From positions 1 through 25,680 of the forward strand of contig JACQZL010000219.1 in the NCBI GenBank assembly GCA_016213865.1: DNA of 25,680 bases, read 5' to 3'. How positions within the stretch are numbered: the first letter of the stretch is position 1; every line of letters starts with the position of its first letter. A program made the position numbers and the translations under genes. The notes beneath the pieces are model-generated. The model saw nothing but the letters and a program-made list of their open reading frames with translations, made no database searches and was not told the DNA's origin. Source of the stretch: Candidatus Rifleibacteriota bacterium. Its GTDB lineage: Bacteria > UBP17 > UBA6191 > JACPRK01. Positions 15,384-22,588 of the stretch are shown one piece after another.

Positions 15384-18300
15384 GATTCCCGTTCTCTGGC
15401 AAATCTGCCCAGTCCCGAAGTCCAGGCCTCATGCCAACCACCTCGATTCGTTCGTCCCAGCCTCCCTCTTTCGGCGCGGCCGTTGCCGCCTTGCCCGGGG
15501 CGGCTCCGTGCGCGAGCGGGCCCGCTCACCCTCATTCTGGGCAGTACCATCGCCGCCGGCCCCAGGACACGGTGCTCTACCAGGTCATCCAGGAGAACTA
15601 CCGCTCGTTCGTCTCGGTCTGCGAAGAGGCGGACCGGCCTCTGCCGCGGTTCGTGCGCAAGGCCTTCGAGAAGTACTACCAAGTGAACAGACACTCCTGG
15701 TTCAGACCCCTGCGAGGCTCGTCGTCAGGCCGAACAGCCGCAAGGGCTCGACGGCTGTTGCCGTGGGCTCGACGTTCTTCACCGGGGTCCCGCTGCACAA
15801 CTCGGGCGAGGCAACCGCCCTGCTCACCCGGGCGGCCTTCATGGTACCGGGACTCGACCTGCAGACGGTCCCGATGGCCTGGAACCCGCCACTGGTCCCT
15901 GGGTTGGCAAACCAGGAGATGTGGTTCGAGGTCCGCGTGCCGGCGACCGCTCCCGTTGGTCTGCACTCCACCGCCTTCGGTTTCGGCGGCCGGGACGCCA
16001 ACGATGGAAGGCCCATCGCCGTCGAGACCGGGGTCGGCCCCGACCTCCTGCTGCTATCGGGGGCGGACCCGGTCGTGAGCGCCTGGCGCTCACCCCCGAC
16101 CGCATCCTGCGGCCAGACCTTCCTGGTCACGGTGACCCTGGAGAACCAGGGCGGCTCCGCGGCCCTGGTCTCGGGAGCCACCCTCACCTTCGACGGAGAC
16201 GGCGTGACGTCGGCGCTCCTTCCAGGCCATGCGCAACAGCTCGAAGGAGGCGCCCGGGGCGACCTGCGATTCCAGGTCACGGTCACGGCCTGGGCGGCCC
16301 CGGGGCCCCGCGCAATGCTCTTTCGGCTGGTGGCAAGCGATCTCGGCACCAGCGTGGACGTGAGCCGCCAGCAGTCGTTGACTCCACCCGTGCTCGTCCA
16401 GCGCCCCTGTGGGCTGGCCCTGGGGCCGTACCTTGGGCCGGTCACCGCTCAGGGGACCGAGTCCTTCGAGGCCACTGTAGTCGTCAGCAACACCGGCCAG
16501 GCACCGGCAAGGCTGAGGTCCGCTTGCCTTGGATTCGGGTTCGATCCGACCACGCCCGACCGGCTCCTGACGGCCGGCGCCCTGGACGAGTATCCTCTGG
16601 ACCTGTACGGGGGCTGCCTGCGGTACCTCAGGTTCCAGGCGACCGTGGCAAGGGATGCCGTCCTGGGTCTCCGGGTCACCACCTTCGAGGTGCACGCGAC
16701 CGACCTCAACAGCGGCCGGGAACTCGGAAACGTCGCGACTCTCGGCTCACTCCGGATCGTCCCCCGGGAACCGAGCATCGAGCTGCCCGTGCTCCTCGCG
16801 CAACCCCGGGTGTCTCAGGGCCAGGCGTTCGCCGCGACGGTTGTCGTGCGCAACGGCGGGGCCGGCCCCGCGCTTCTGGACAGTGTGACAGTCACGTTCG
16901 GCCGAACGCTGGCGAGTGCGGGCTACGTGACGGCGGAGGCCCTCCCCGGCAACCCGACGCGACTCGAGGGTTTCGCGACCGGGCGACTCGGGTTCACTTG
17001 CCACGTGTCGTCCGAGGCGACGCCGGGCGACTGGACCCCGCGCGTCTCCGTCTCGGCACGCGACGAGCTCACGAGTCTGCCGGTGGGACGCACGAACACT
17101 CTGACCTCCAGTGTTCAAGTCCAGCGCCCCGCGCTGCTTCGCGTGCGAAGGGTCACTTCACCGGTGGCCGTCGTCAGCCAGGGACAGATCGTCCCTCGCA
17201 TCACAATGGAGGTCGAGAATGACGGCGAGGCCGCGGCGACGCTGGCGGCGGCCCGACTCCTGTTCAACCAATCCACGAGCGGGTACTCCCTGGCGTCGGT
17301 CGATCTCCCCGCGAGGCTGGCTGGCGGCGCCAGAGCCACGGGTACTTTCACGGTCCTCGTGCTCTTCGATGCACCGCTGGGACTCACGACTCTGGACGGG
17401 ATCCTGGTGGGCCGCGACGAGAACGACCCCGCCCGCACGCTCCCCGAGGCGACGGCCGACGTCACCGCCTCCTGGACGGTCGAGCGCGGCTCGCGGGTCC
17501 GTATTGCGGGCGTGGCTGTCGATCGCCGGCGCCTCTCGCTGGGCCAGACAGTGACCTGCCAGGTCACGTTGTTCAACGCCGGAGAGGCTGCGGTCCGAAT
17601 CCGCCGGGCCGACCTGACGCCGTTGGGCGCCCAGGTGTCCGCCACTTCAATCGTCGATGCTCTCATGCCGCAGGGCCCTGCAGCCACGGAGTTGCTCTTC
17701 GCGCTCACCGGGACGGCCCAGGGAAGTGCGGCGCTGGAGAGCGTCCTGATTGACGCCGTCGATGCCAACACCGGCACGTCGGTCGCTGTGCCGGAGGCCA
17801 TGACGGCCCCAATTGCGCTGGTCGTGGAGTCGCGTCCTGCTCTGGTGTTCCGGGGCTTGTCGCCGGGCCGTGCGCTGCTCAGCCGCGGGCAATCGACGAC
17901 TGTCACTCTTGCGGTCGAGAACACTGGCCGGGCGTCGGTCGTGGTGGACGCGCTGGGCCTGACCTTCAACGGAGGCCAGGCCGGGTACGCCGTGGCGGTT
18001 CCCCCCTTGCCGCGCATCGTGTCCGGCCTCTCCATGGTGACACTCCCTGTGCAAGTGACGTTGACCAGCGAGGCGCCACTGGGGCCGACGACGCTGGGAG
18101 CCTGGCTCCGGGGGAGCGACGGCAACGATCGGGCCTGGGAAGTCGACGACCAGATCCGCTGGGGCAACGCAAGAAAGCAGATCTGGGCCGACGACGGGGA
18201 GAACGGCGCGGGGAACTTCAGCTTCGAAGGAGGATGGGGTATGAGTCGCGACCGGGCAGTCGAAGGGTACGCCTTCACGCTTTCCCCGATCGGCGACTAC

Positions 18301-20796
18301 GCGAACGACGCGGACGCGACGTTGACCTCCCGCGCGCTCGGGCTCGGAGACGCCACGTGCGCCCTCTTGCAGTACGACGAGTCGTTCGACCTGGCCGGCA
18401 CGTCCGATACAGGCTGGGTGGAGGCTTCGGCGGGCCAGAACGCCTTCGCCGAGGTGCCGGGCAGCCGGGTGTCGGGCCGATTCGCGCCGTTTCGGCGCGT
18501 CCAAATCCCGATTGCGGGCCTCTCTGGCCTCTCGTCGCTGAGGTTCCGGTTCCGGTTCCGGTCGGACGGCGCGGGGACCGCCGCCGGCTGGTTCCTCGAC
18601 AACTTGGCGCTCTTCTCGGACGCTTCGCCGTCCTGGAGGGTGCAGGTGCCGGCGGCCCTGTCGTTGCCCGACTGGGCCGCCCTGCCGCGGGTCTCCCGCG
18701 GGCAGTTTTTCCCCGTCCCGATCTCCGTCCGCAATACGGGCGAGGCCTCGGCAGTCCTGGAGGCGGTGGTCGTGACTCCGACGGATTCCGGTCTCACCGT
18801 CGGGCCCCTGGCCGTGAACCGATGGCTGGCCGGCGGAGCTGCCGCCGCCTTCGGGCTTCGAGGGTCGGCCCAGACGGATGCGCCGGCGGGGCTCCACTCG
18901 GCCCTGCTGGAGGTCCGCGGTCGAGACGCGAACAGCGGTTTGCCGCTCGTCGTCTCCCAAGTGCTCTCCCCGCTCCTGGCGGTCGAGGCCCCCGCGCAAC
19001 TGCGGCTCTCGGCCATCGGTCTGGGAAGGCGTCGCGTGTCGGTCGGACAGAGCTTCGACGTGGACCTGACCGTCCGCAACCTGGGAGAAGCCGCGGCCAT
19101 GATCGGCTCGGTCGAGGCGCGGCTCAATCGGCCGGCCTTGATCACACTTGGCGCGGCCGGTGCGGCCCCCGTCGAGGGCGGTGGCGAGGCGGTCTTCTCG
19201 TCCCGGGTCAAGGCCACGGGGCCGCCGGGACTCGTCGTCATCGAAGGCGCAAGGGTGGGGGCAGTCGATGTCAACTCGGGCGCGGCGGCCTCGTGGGTGG
19301 CGAGCCCGTCGCCCACTGCGAGCGTCGAGGTCCAAGCTGCTCCCAGACTGGTCCTGACCGACCTGCGGCACGAGAGGACGCTGCTCGGGGTTGACGAGAC
19401 GAGTCGGGTCACGGCGTCCTTCCGTAACGACGGGGGCGCGACGGCCCAGCTCCAGAGCTTCCTGCCGGTCTTCGACGCAGCGGGGGTCGTGGCCAGCACC
19501 GCCGTCTCGATGCCGCTAACGCTTCCGGGTGGAGGGGTGGACACCGTCCAGGTGACGTTCGTGCTCCGGGGGCTTCGTGCGGGCACGACCCGCCTGACCA
19601 GCGCGGTCGTGGATGCGACCGACGGCAACAGCGGACCCGGGGTCGGCTTGGCCGGGAACGAGGTGACAGCTCCCCCGACGCTCCGGGTTGCTCCACGGCC
19701 GTCGGCCAGGCTCGGCCTTCAGTCGCCGCGGTACGTCGTCGATGGCCGTCCGGTCGCGGTCACGCTGGATGCCCGCGGGTCCACCAGCCCCGATGCGGGT
19801 CCGCTCACCTATTCCTGGAAGCTCGTCTCCGGCCAGCTCGGGATGCCGCCAGGGGCGAGCTCCCCGACGCTGACGGTGTCGGCGGCGAGCGTGGGACGCC
19901 GGGTCTTTCAACTGGAGGTGCGCGGGCGCGAAGGCCTGACGGCGACGACCCAGGCGGGCCTCGACGTGCAGGCCAATGCCTCGCCGGCGATCGAAGTGCC
20001 CCTCTTCCGTTCGAGCGTGCGCGGATGGCCCGTTCTGCTCGAGGGCCGGGCGCTCGACCCCGATGGAGATGTTGTCCACTACACGTGGCGGTTCGTGCCG
20101 GACGCGTTGCGACCCGCCCCCGCCACGACGGCCGCCGTCTGGGAAGGAGTCCGGTTTACTCCGGTGGAAGTGGGAGACTATCGTTGGGAGCTGACTGCCT
20201 CCGATTCCCGGGAGGGAAGCCGGCGGGCGACCGTCTCGGTGGAAGTGCGGGAATCCACGACCGGCTCGCTGCCGATCGCACGTGGGCTCTCCCTCGTCTC
20301 CCTTCCGATAACAGTGCTGGCCACGGATGGGCACGCCTACGACTTGGCCGACCTGATCCGGGACTCGGGGGCATCGGCGCTCACCGTGCTGAACCAGTCG
20401 GCCAGCGGTCCACCGCGATTCGAGACCTTCGGAGCCGATTCGGGTCGCGGGGTCCCGGTGGAGGCCGGTCGGGCCTATCTCCTGTTGGGTGCGCGGGTCC
20501 AGCAGGTGCGAGTGCTTTTCGGCGCGGCGTGGCCGCCAGCCTGCGCGGCCCACGCTCTCCAGGTGCCGCTCGCGGGGGTCGGCTACGTTCGCGGGATCCC
20601 GGCACGAGAGACGATGCGCAATCTGCTGCTGCGGACCGGCGCCAAGGGCGTCGTCTTCACCGAGACCGACGACCGGGGCTACGGTCGCCTGCGGCTGAAC
20701 AGTCCAGGGATGCCGCAAGAGCTCCCGATTCGTGAGGGGGCAGGCTACCTCTTGCTGATGGACCTTGCCAGTACGTTCGTTTCGCCCGTGCCCTGA
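15382..20796 (+). CDS. Giant secreted protein with CARDB-like, MAM-like and PKD domains, 5'-truncated
   Basis: The frame is open for 1804 codons, but about the first 106 are an out-of-frame reading of the IS91-like fragment. Recognisable sequence begins near 15703 (TPARLVVRPNSRKGS). There is no signal peptide and ATG 15382 lacks a ribosome binding site, so the native 5' end has been lost. It contains ten CARDB-like repeats (motif VSRGQxFxVxVxVRNTGEAxA). Repeats 7 and 8 are separated by an immune-inhibitor/MAM-like beta-sandwich (about 926-1077, with YANDADATLTSRALGL and GWFLDNLALF). Two PKD/Ig-like domains follow (about 1437-1625, with LDARGSTSPDAGPLTYSWKL and LDPDGDVVHYTWRF), then a C-terminal domain starting LPIARGLSLVSLPI. 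This is the architecture of a large exported adhesin or matrix protein. It shares its repeat type with the peptidase at 1709. Export of the present product is doubtful. Confidence 0.72.
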   Translation: MIPVLWQICPVPKSRPHANHLDSFVPASLFRRGRCRLARGGSVRERARSPSFWAVPSPPAPGHGALPGHPGELPLVRLGLRRGGPASAAVRAQGLREVLPSEQTLLVQTPARLVVRPNSRKGSTAVAVGSTFFTGVPLHNSGEATALLTRAAFMVPGLDLQTVPMAWNPPLVPGLANQEMWFEVRVPATAPVGLHSTAFGFGGRDANDGRPIAVETGVGPDLLLLSGADPVVSAWRSPPTASCGQTFLVTVTLENQGGSAALVSGATLTFDGDGVTSALLPGHAQQLEGGARGDLRFQVTVTAWAAPGPRAMLFRLVASDLGTSVDVSRQQSLTPPVLVQRPCGLALGPYLGPVTAQGTESFEATVVVSNTGQAPARLRSACLGFGFDPTTPDRLLTAGALDEYPLDLYGGCLRYLRFQATVARDAVLGLRVTTFEVHATDLNSGRELGNVATLGSLRIVPREPSIELPVLLAQPRVSQGQAFAATVVVRNGGAGPALLDSVTVTFGRTLASAGYVTAEALPGNPTRLEGFATGRLGFTCHVSSEATPGDWTPRVSVSARDELTSLPVGRTNTLTSSVQVQRPALLRVRRVTSPVAVVSQGQIVPRITMEVENDGEAAATLAAARLLFNQSTSGYSLASVDLPARLAGGARATGTFTVLVLFDAPLGLTTLDGILVGRDENDPARTLPEATADVTASWTVERGSRVRIAGVAVDRRRLSLGQTVTCQVTLFNAGEAAVRIRRADLTPLGAQVSATSIVDALMPQGPAATELLFALTGTAQGSAALESVLIDAVDANTGTSVAVPEAMTAPIALVVESRPALVFRGLSPGRALLSRGQSTTVTLAVENTGRASVVVDALGLTFNGGQAGYAVAVPPLPRIVSGLSMVTLPVQVTLTSEAPLGPTTLGAWLRGSDGNDRAWEVDDQIRWGNARKQIWADDGENGAGNFSFEGGWGMSRDRAVEGYAFTLSPIGDYANDADATLTSRALGLGDATCALLQYDESFDLAGTSDTGWVEASAGQNAFAEVPGSRVSGRFAPFRRVQIPIAGLSGLSSLRFRFRFRSDGAGTAAGWFLDNLALFSDASPSWRVQVPAALSLPDWAALPRVSRGQFFPVPISVRNTGEASAVLEAVVVTPTDSGLTVGPLAVNRWLAGGAAAAFGLRGSAQTDAPAGLHSALLEVRGRDANSGLPLVVSQVLSPLLAVEAPAQLRLSAIGLGRRRVSVGQSFDVDLTVRNLGEAAAMIGSVEARLNRPALITLGAAGAAPVEGGGEAVFSSRVKATGPPGLVVIEGARVGAVDVNSGAAASWVASPSPTASVEVQAAPRLVLTDLRHERTLLGVDETSRVTASFRNDGGATAQLQSFLPVFDAAGVVASTAVSMPLTLPGGGVDTVQVTFVLRGLRAGTTRLTSAVVDATDGNSGPGVGLAGNEVTAPPTLRVAPRPSARLGLQSPRYVVDGRPVAVTLDARGSTSPDAGPLTYSWKLVSGQLGMPPGASSPTLTVSAASVGRRVFQLEVRGREGLTATTQAGLDVQANASPAIEVPLFRSSVRGWPVLLEGRALDPDGDVVHYTWRFVPDALRPAPATTAAVWEGVRFTPVEVGDYRWELTASDSREGSRRATVSVEVRESTTGSLPIARGLSLVSLPITVLATDGHAYDLADLIRDSGASALTVLNQSASGPPRFETFGADSGRGVPVEAGRAYLLLGARVQQVRVLFGAAWPPACAAHALQVPLAGVGYVRGIPARETMRNLLLRTGAKGVVFTETDDRGYGRLRLNSPGMPQELPIREGAGYLLLMDLASTFVSPVP
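15431..15697 (+). pseudogene. 5' fragment of an IS91-like transposase gene
   Basis: The frame opening at ATG 15431 encodes, from about 15539, GQYHRRRPQDTVLYQVIQEN and then RPLPRFVRKAFEKYYQ. From memory this matches the N-terminal zinc-binding start of IS91/IS801-type (Y2, HUH) transposases, which read RRPxDTVLYQVVxxHLETFL...LPRFVxxEF. Those proteins continue with CGVLAHG and several hundred more residues; here the match stops at about 15683-15697 and the sequence passes into the CARDB-repeat gene in another frame. The catalytic domain is absent, so this is a relic. The first 36 residues after ATG 15431 are not recognisable. Confidence 0.65.
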
Positions 20797-21161
20797 GGGC
20801 GGGCTGCTTCGGTTTCTCCTGTTCGCTTCATGCTCGCCGAGCAGGGGATCTTCGCCGGAGACCATGCAGGGCTCGAGAGACTGGCGCGCACCATCAAACC
20901 AGTGCATCCTGAGCCAGCCGTTTAACGGCCGAGTCATGGCAGGGTCCCGGCAAGGTCCTCGAAAAGGACTTCGGCAACCCGGTTTCGTCACCCCCGCACA
21001 AGCGGGGGTCCAGGAACGATGCGACCCCTGGATTCCCGCTCCCCGCTTTCGCGGGGACATGCTTCGCGGGAAGGACGACTTTGTCCGTTGCTCTGAGTGC
21101 CCCTCCCCACGCCGCCGGGCCCGTCCATCTCCGATATACTGGTCCGGGAAAGGGAGCATCG
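20797..21161. other. Intergenic region before the broken kinase gene
   Basis: It contains the REP-like repeat at 20990-21075 and a TATACT -10-like box at 21135-21140, 22 bases before the kinase start; no matching -35 box is visible. I see nothing else in the stretch 20797-20989. Confidence 0.45.
20990..21075. repeat. REP-like dispersed palindromic repeat
   Basis: ACCCCCGC-ACAA-GCGGGGGT (20990-21009) is a perfect 8-bp stem. GGTCCAGG and CCCTGGATTCCCGC follow, then the stem CCCCGC-TTTC-GCGGGG (21041-21056) and the tail CTTCGCGGGAAGGACGAC. The layout (C-rich hairpin, CCAGG...CCTGG, second hairpin) is that of the widespread 'cattcccgcgaaagcgggaatccag' repeats of proteobacterial and environmental genomes. 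Its spurious minus-strand translation, SPRKRGAGIQ and WTPACAGVT, is equally characteristic. Confidence 0.75.
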
Positions 21162-22278
21162 ATGCAGAGAATTCCCGGGTACCGGATCCTGGCGCAAATC
21201 GCCTCCGGAGCCTCAGGAACCGTCTACCGGGCCGTGCAGGAGGGGCTCTCTCGTGAGGTCGCACTCAAGGTGCTGACCGGGACCCTGCACACCGGTGCCG
21301 AGGCGCAAGCCCGCTTCGTCCGGGAAGCCCGCCTGCAAGCGCGCCTCTCCCACCCGAACGTGCTCACCCTGCTGGACGCCGGTTTCGCGGACGGCCGGCC
21401 GTTCCTCGTGACCGAACTGGTGGAGGGAGGCACGCTGCGCGATCGGCTCGCGTCTGCCGGCCCCATGCCGGCCAGCCAGGCGGCGCGGCTCGGCGGGGAC
21501 CTCGCCGCAGCCCTGGCGCACGCGCACGCGCACGGCATCCTCCATCGCGACCTCAAGCCCGAAAACGTGCTTCTGGCCGCTGACGGCCGTGTCCTGGTTT
21601 GCGACTTCGGTCTCGCCAAGGGGACCTCGACGGGCGAGTCGGAAGTCCTCCGGACGGCCTCCGACGTCATCCAGGGAACTCCGGGATACCTCGCTCCGGA
21701 GGTTGTCTCGGGCAGCCCGGCGAGCCCGGCTTCCGACCTCTATGCCCTCGGAGTGGTGCTCTACGAGATGCTCTCGGGCAGGCTTCCGTTTGCCGAGCGT
21801 CCGCGATCCGCGGAGGGACGCATGGCCGGGCTGGCAGCAACTCTCCAGGGCCGGTCCCGGCTCCATCAAGGACTTTTCCGCCGTCGAGTTCGGGCCTTCC
21901 GTCGCCGTTGCCTACTGTCTCGAATCCGAAGTCTTCGTTCACACGAGCCGCGATGGCGGGGCGACGTTCTCAGCCCCGGTGCGGGTCCGTGGTCAGGGGC
22001 AACTCCAGGTGATGCCGTTGCTGGCCGCGGAAAAGGACCGCCTCTACCTGGCGTATCTCGATTTCGAGCTCACCGCGCTGCGCACCAACGTTGTGGTCCA
22101 GGCGAGCTCGGACGGAACGAAGTGGGAGCCGGTTACGAGGTTCCGCAGCGACGAGGTGGCCGTGGCCGAGGGAGGCGCCGAGTGTGGTTTTGCGGTGACC
22201 CCGTCGAGTTTCGTTTACGCGTGGACCGTGGATGGCCGGAGCCTTCGGGTAAAGCGCGTCCCTCGCCGGCGGTCGTGA
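21162..22278 (+). pseudogene. Broken Ser/Thr kinase fused out of frame to a BNR-repeat beta-propeller
   Basis: ATG 21162 follows GGGAGCATCG. The first 210 codons encode a kinase domain with VALK K36, HRD D130 in HRDLKPENV, DFG D148 and GTPGYLAPE. The C-lobe stops after YEMLSGRLPFAERP, so the last helices of the kinase are missing. From about 21850 the homology continues in a different frame: SAVEFGPSVAVAYCLESEVF, then the Asp-box SRDGGATFSAPVRV, and on to RVPRRRS with stop TGA at 22276-22278. This second part is a sialidase/BNR-type propeller fragment. The parent was probably kinase, linker, membrane segment, then propeller; a deletion of the middle, at about 21795-21850, joined the ends out of frame. 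A sequencing indel alone would not explain the missing kinase end and membrane segment. Element A starts 12 bases after the stop. Confidence 0.7.
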
Positions 22279-22280
22279 TG

Positions 22281-22290
22281 CCCCTCACTT
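22281..22290 (+). repeat. Left target-site duplication of element A
   Basis: CCCCTCACTT directly precedes the left terminal repeat at 22291 and recurs at 22579-22588, directly after the right terminal repeat. A 10-bp direct repeat at both outer edges is what insertion of a mobile element leaves. The C-run blurs its exact length (9 or 10 bp). Confidence 0.6.
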
Positions 22291-22578
22291 GGGTGCACGT
22301 CTCGTAGGTGGTCCCACGCCAGTTTGGGAAGGCCCTGGCTTGACTCCTCGACACAGAGACACAGAGACACAGAGACACAGAGACACGGAGCCACAGAGCC
22401 ACAGAGCCACAGAGAAAGAGAGACCGTGAGTGGCGACGTCCATCGGATGACAAGACGAGGGAGACTCGAGGGGTCGCGGCGCCTGCGAGCGAGGCAGAGG
22501 AAGATCTCTCTGTGCCTCTGTGTCTCTGCGTCTCTGTGTTTCTCCTGCAAGGGGGGGACCACCCACGGGACACGCCCC
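22291..22578. mobile_element. Element A: non-coding MITE-like copy
   Basis: The left terminal repeat at 22291-22315 (GGGTGCACGTCTCGTAG then GTGGTCCC) faces an inverted right copy at about 22554-22578 (GGGGGCGTGTCCCGTGG then GTGGTCCC on the minus strand). Inside, nine tandem 8-nt units (ACACAGAG and variants, 22351-22422) are mirrored by four inverted units at about 22507-22542. A direct repeat CCCCTCACTT flanks the whole. The right flank copy contains the stop codon of the kinase gene ending at 22583. No gene is present in the 80-base centre. The termini match those of element B, which carries a GxxExxY gene, so A looks like a non-autonomous relative. Confidence 0.7.
22351..22422 (+). repeat. 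Tandem array of 8-nt units, left arm of element A
   Basis: Four ACACAGAG units, one ACACGGAG, three CCACAGAG and one AAAGAGAG follow each other without spacing. The inverted counterpart at 22507-22542 reads ACACAGAG, ACGCAGAG, ACACAGAG, GCACAGAG on the minus strand, so transcripts can fold into a long hairpin. The period is far too short for a CRISPR array. Confidence 0.85.
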
Positions 22579-22588
22579 CCCCTCACTT
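22579..22588 (+). repeat. Right target-site duplication of element A
   Basis: CCCCTCACTT here repeats 22281-22290. TCA at 22583-22585 within it is the stop codon (TGA) of the minus-strand kinase gene, so the insertion lies immediately behind that gene without changing its last codons. Confidence 0.6.

Noticed and set aside
17647..19371. Long minus-strand frame (574 codons) opposite the giant protein gene
   Set aside because: Antisense shadow caused by high GC. Composition is rich in Arg/Gly/Asp/His and the sense frame has clear domains.
19516..21264. Minus-strand frame (582 codons)
   Set aside because: It runs through the REP-like repeat (giving SPRKRGAGIQ and WTPACAGVT, a well-known spurious peptide) and the antisense of PKD domains.
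22351..22542. Repeat array considered as CRISPR
   Set aside because: The period is 8 nt with no spacers and inverted arms; no cas genes are near.
22133..22573. Minus frame containing NTETQRHRGTE
   Set aside because: This peptide is the translation of the 8-nt repeat array in element A and is a familiar false protein.
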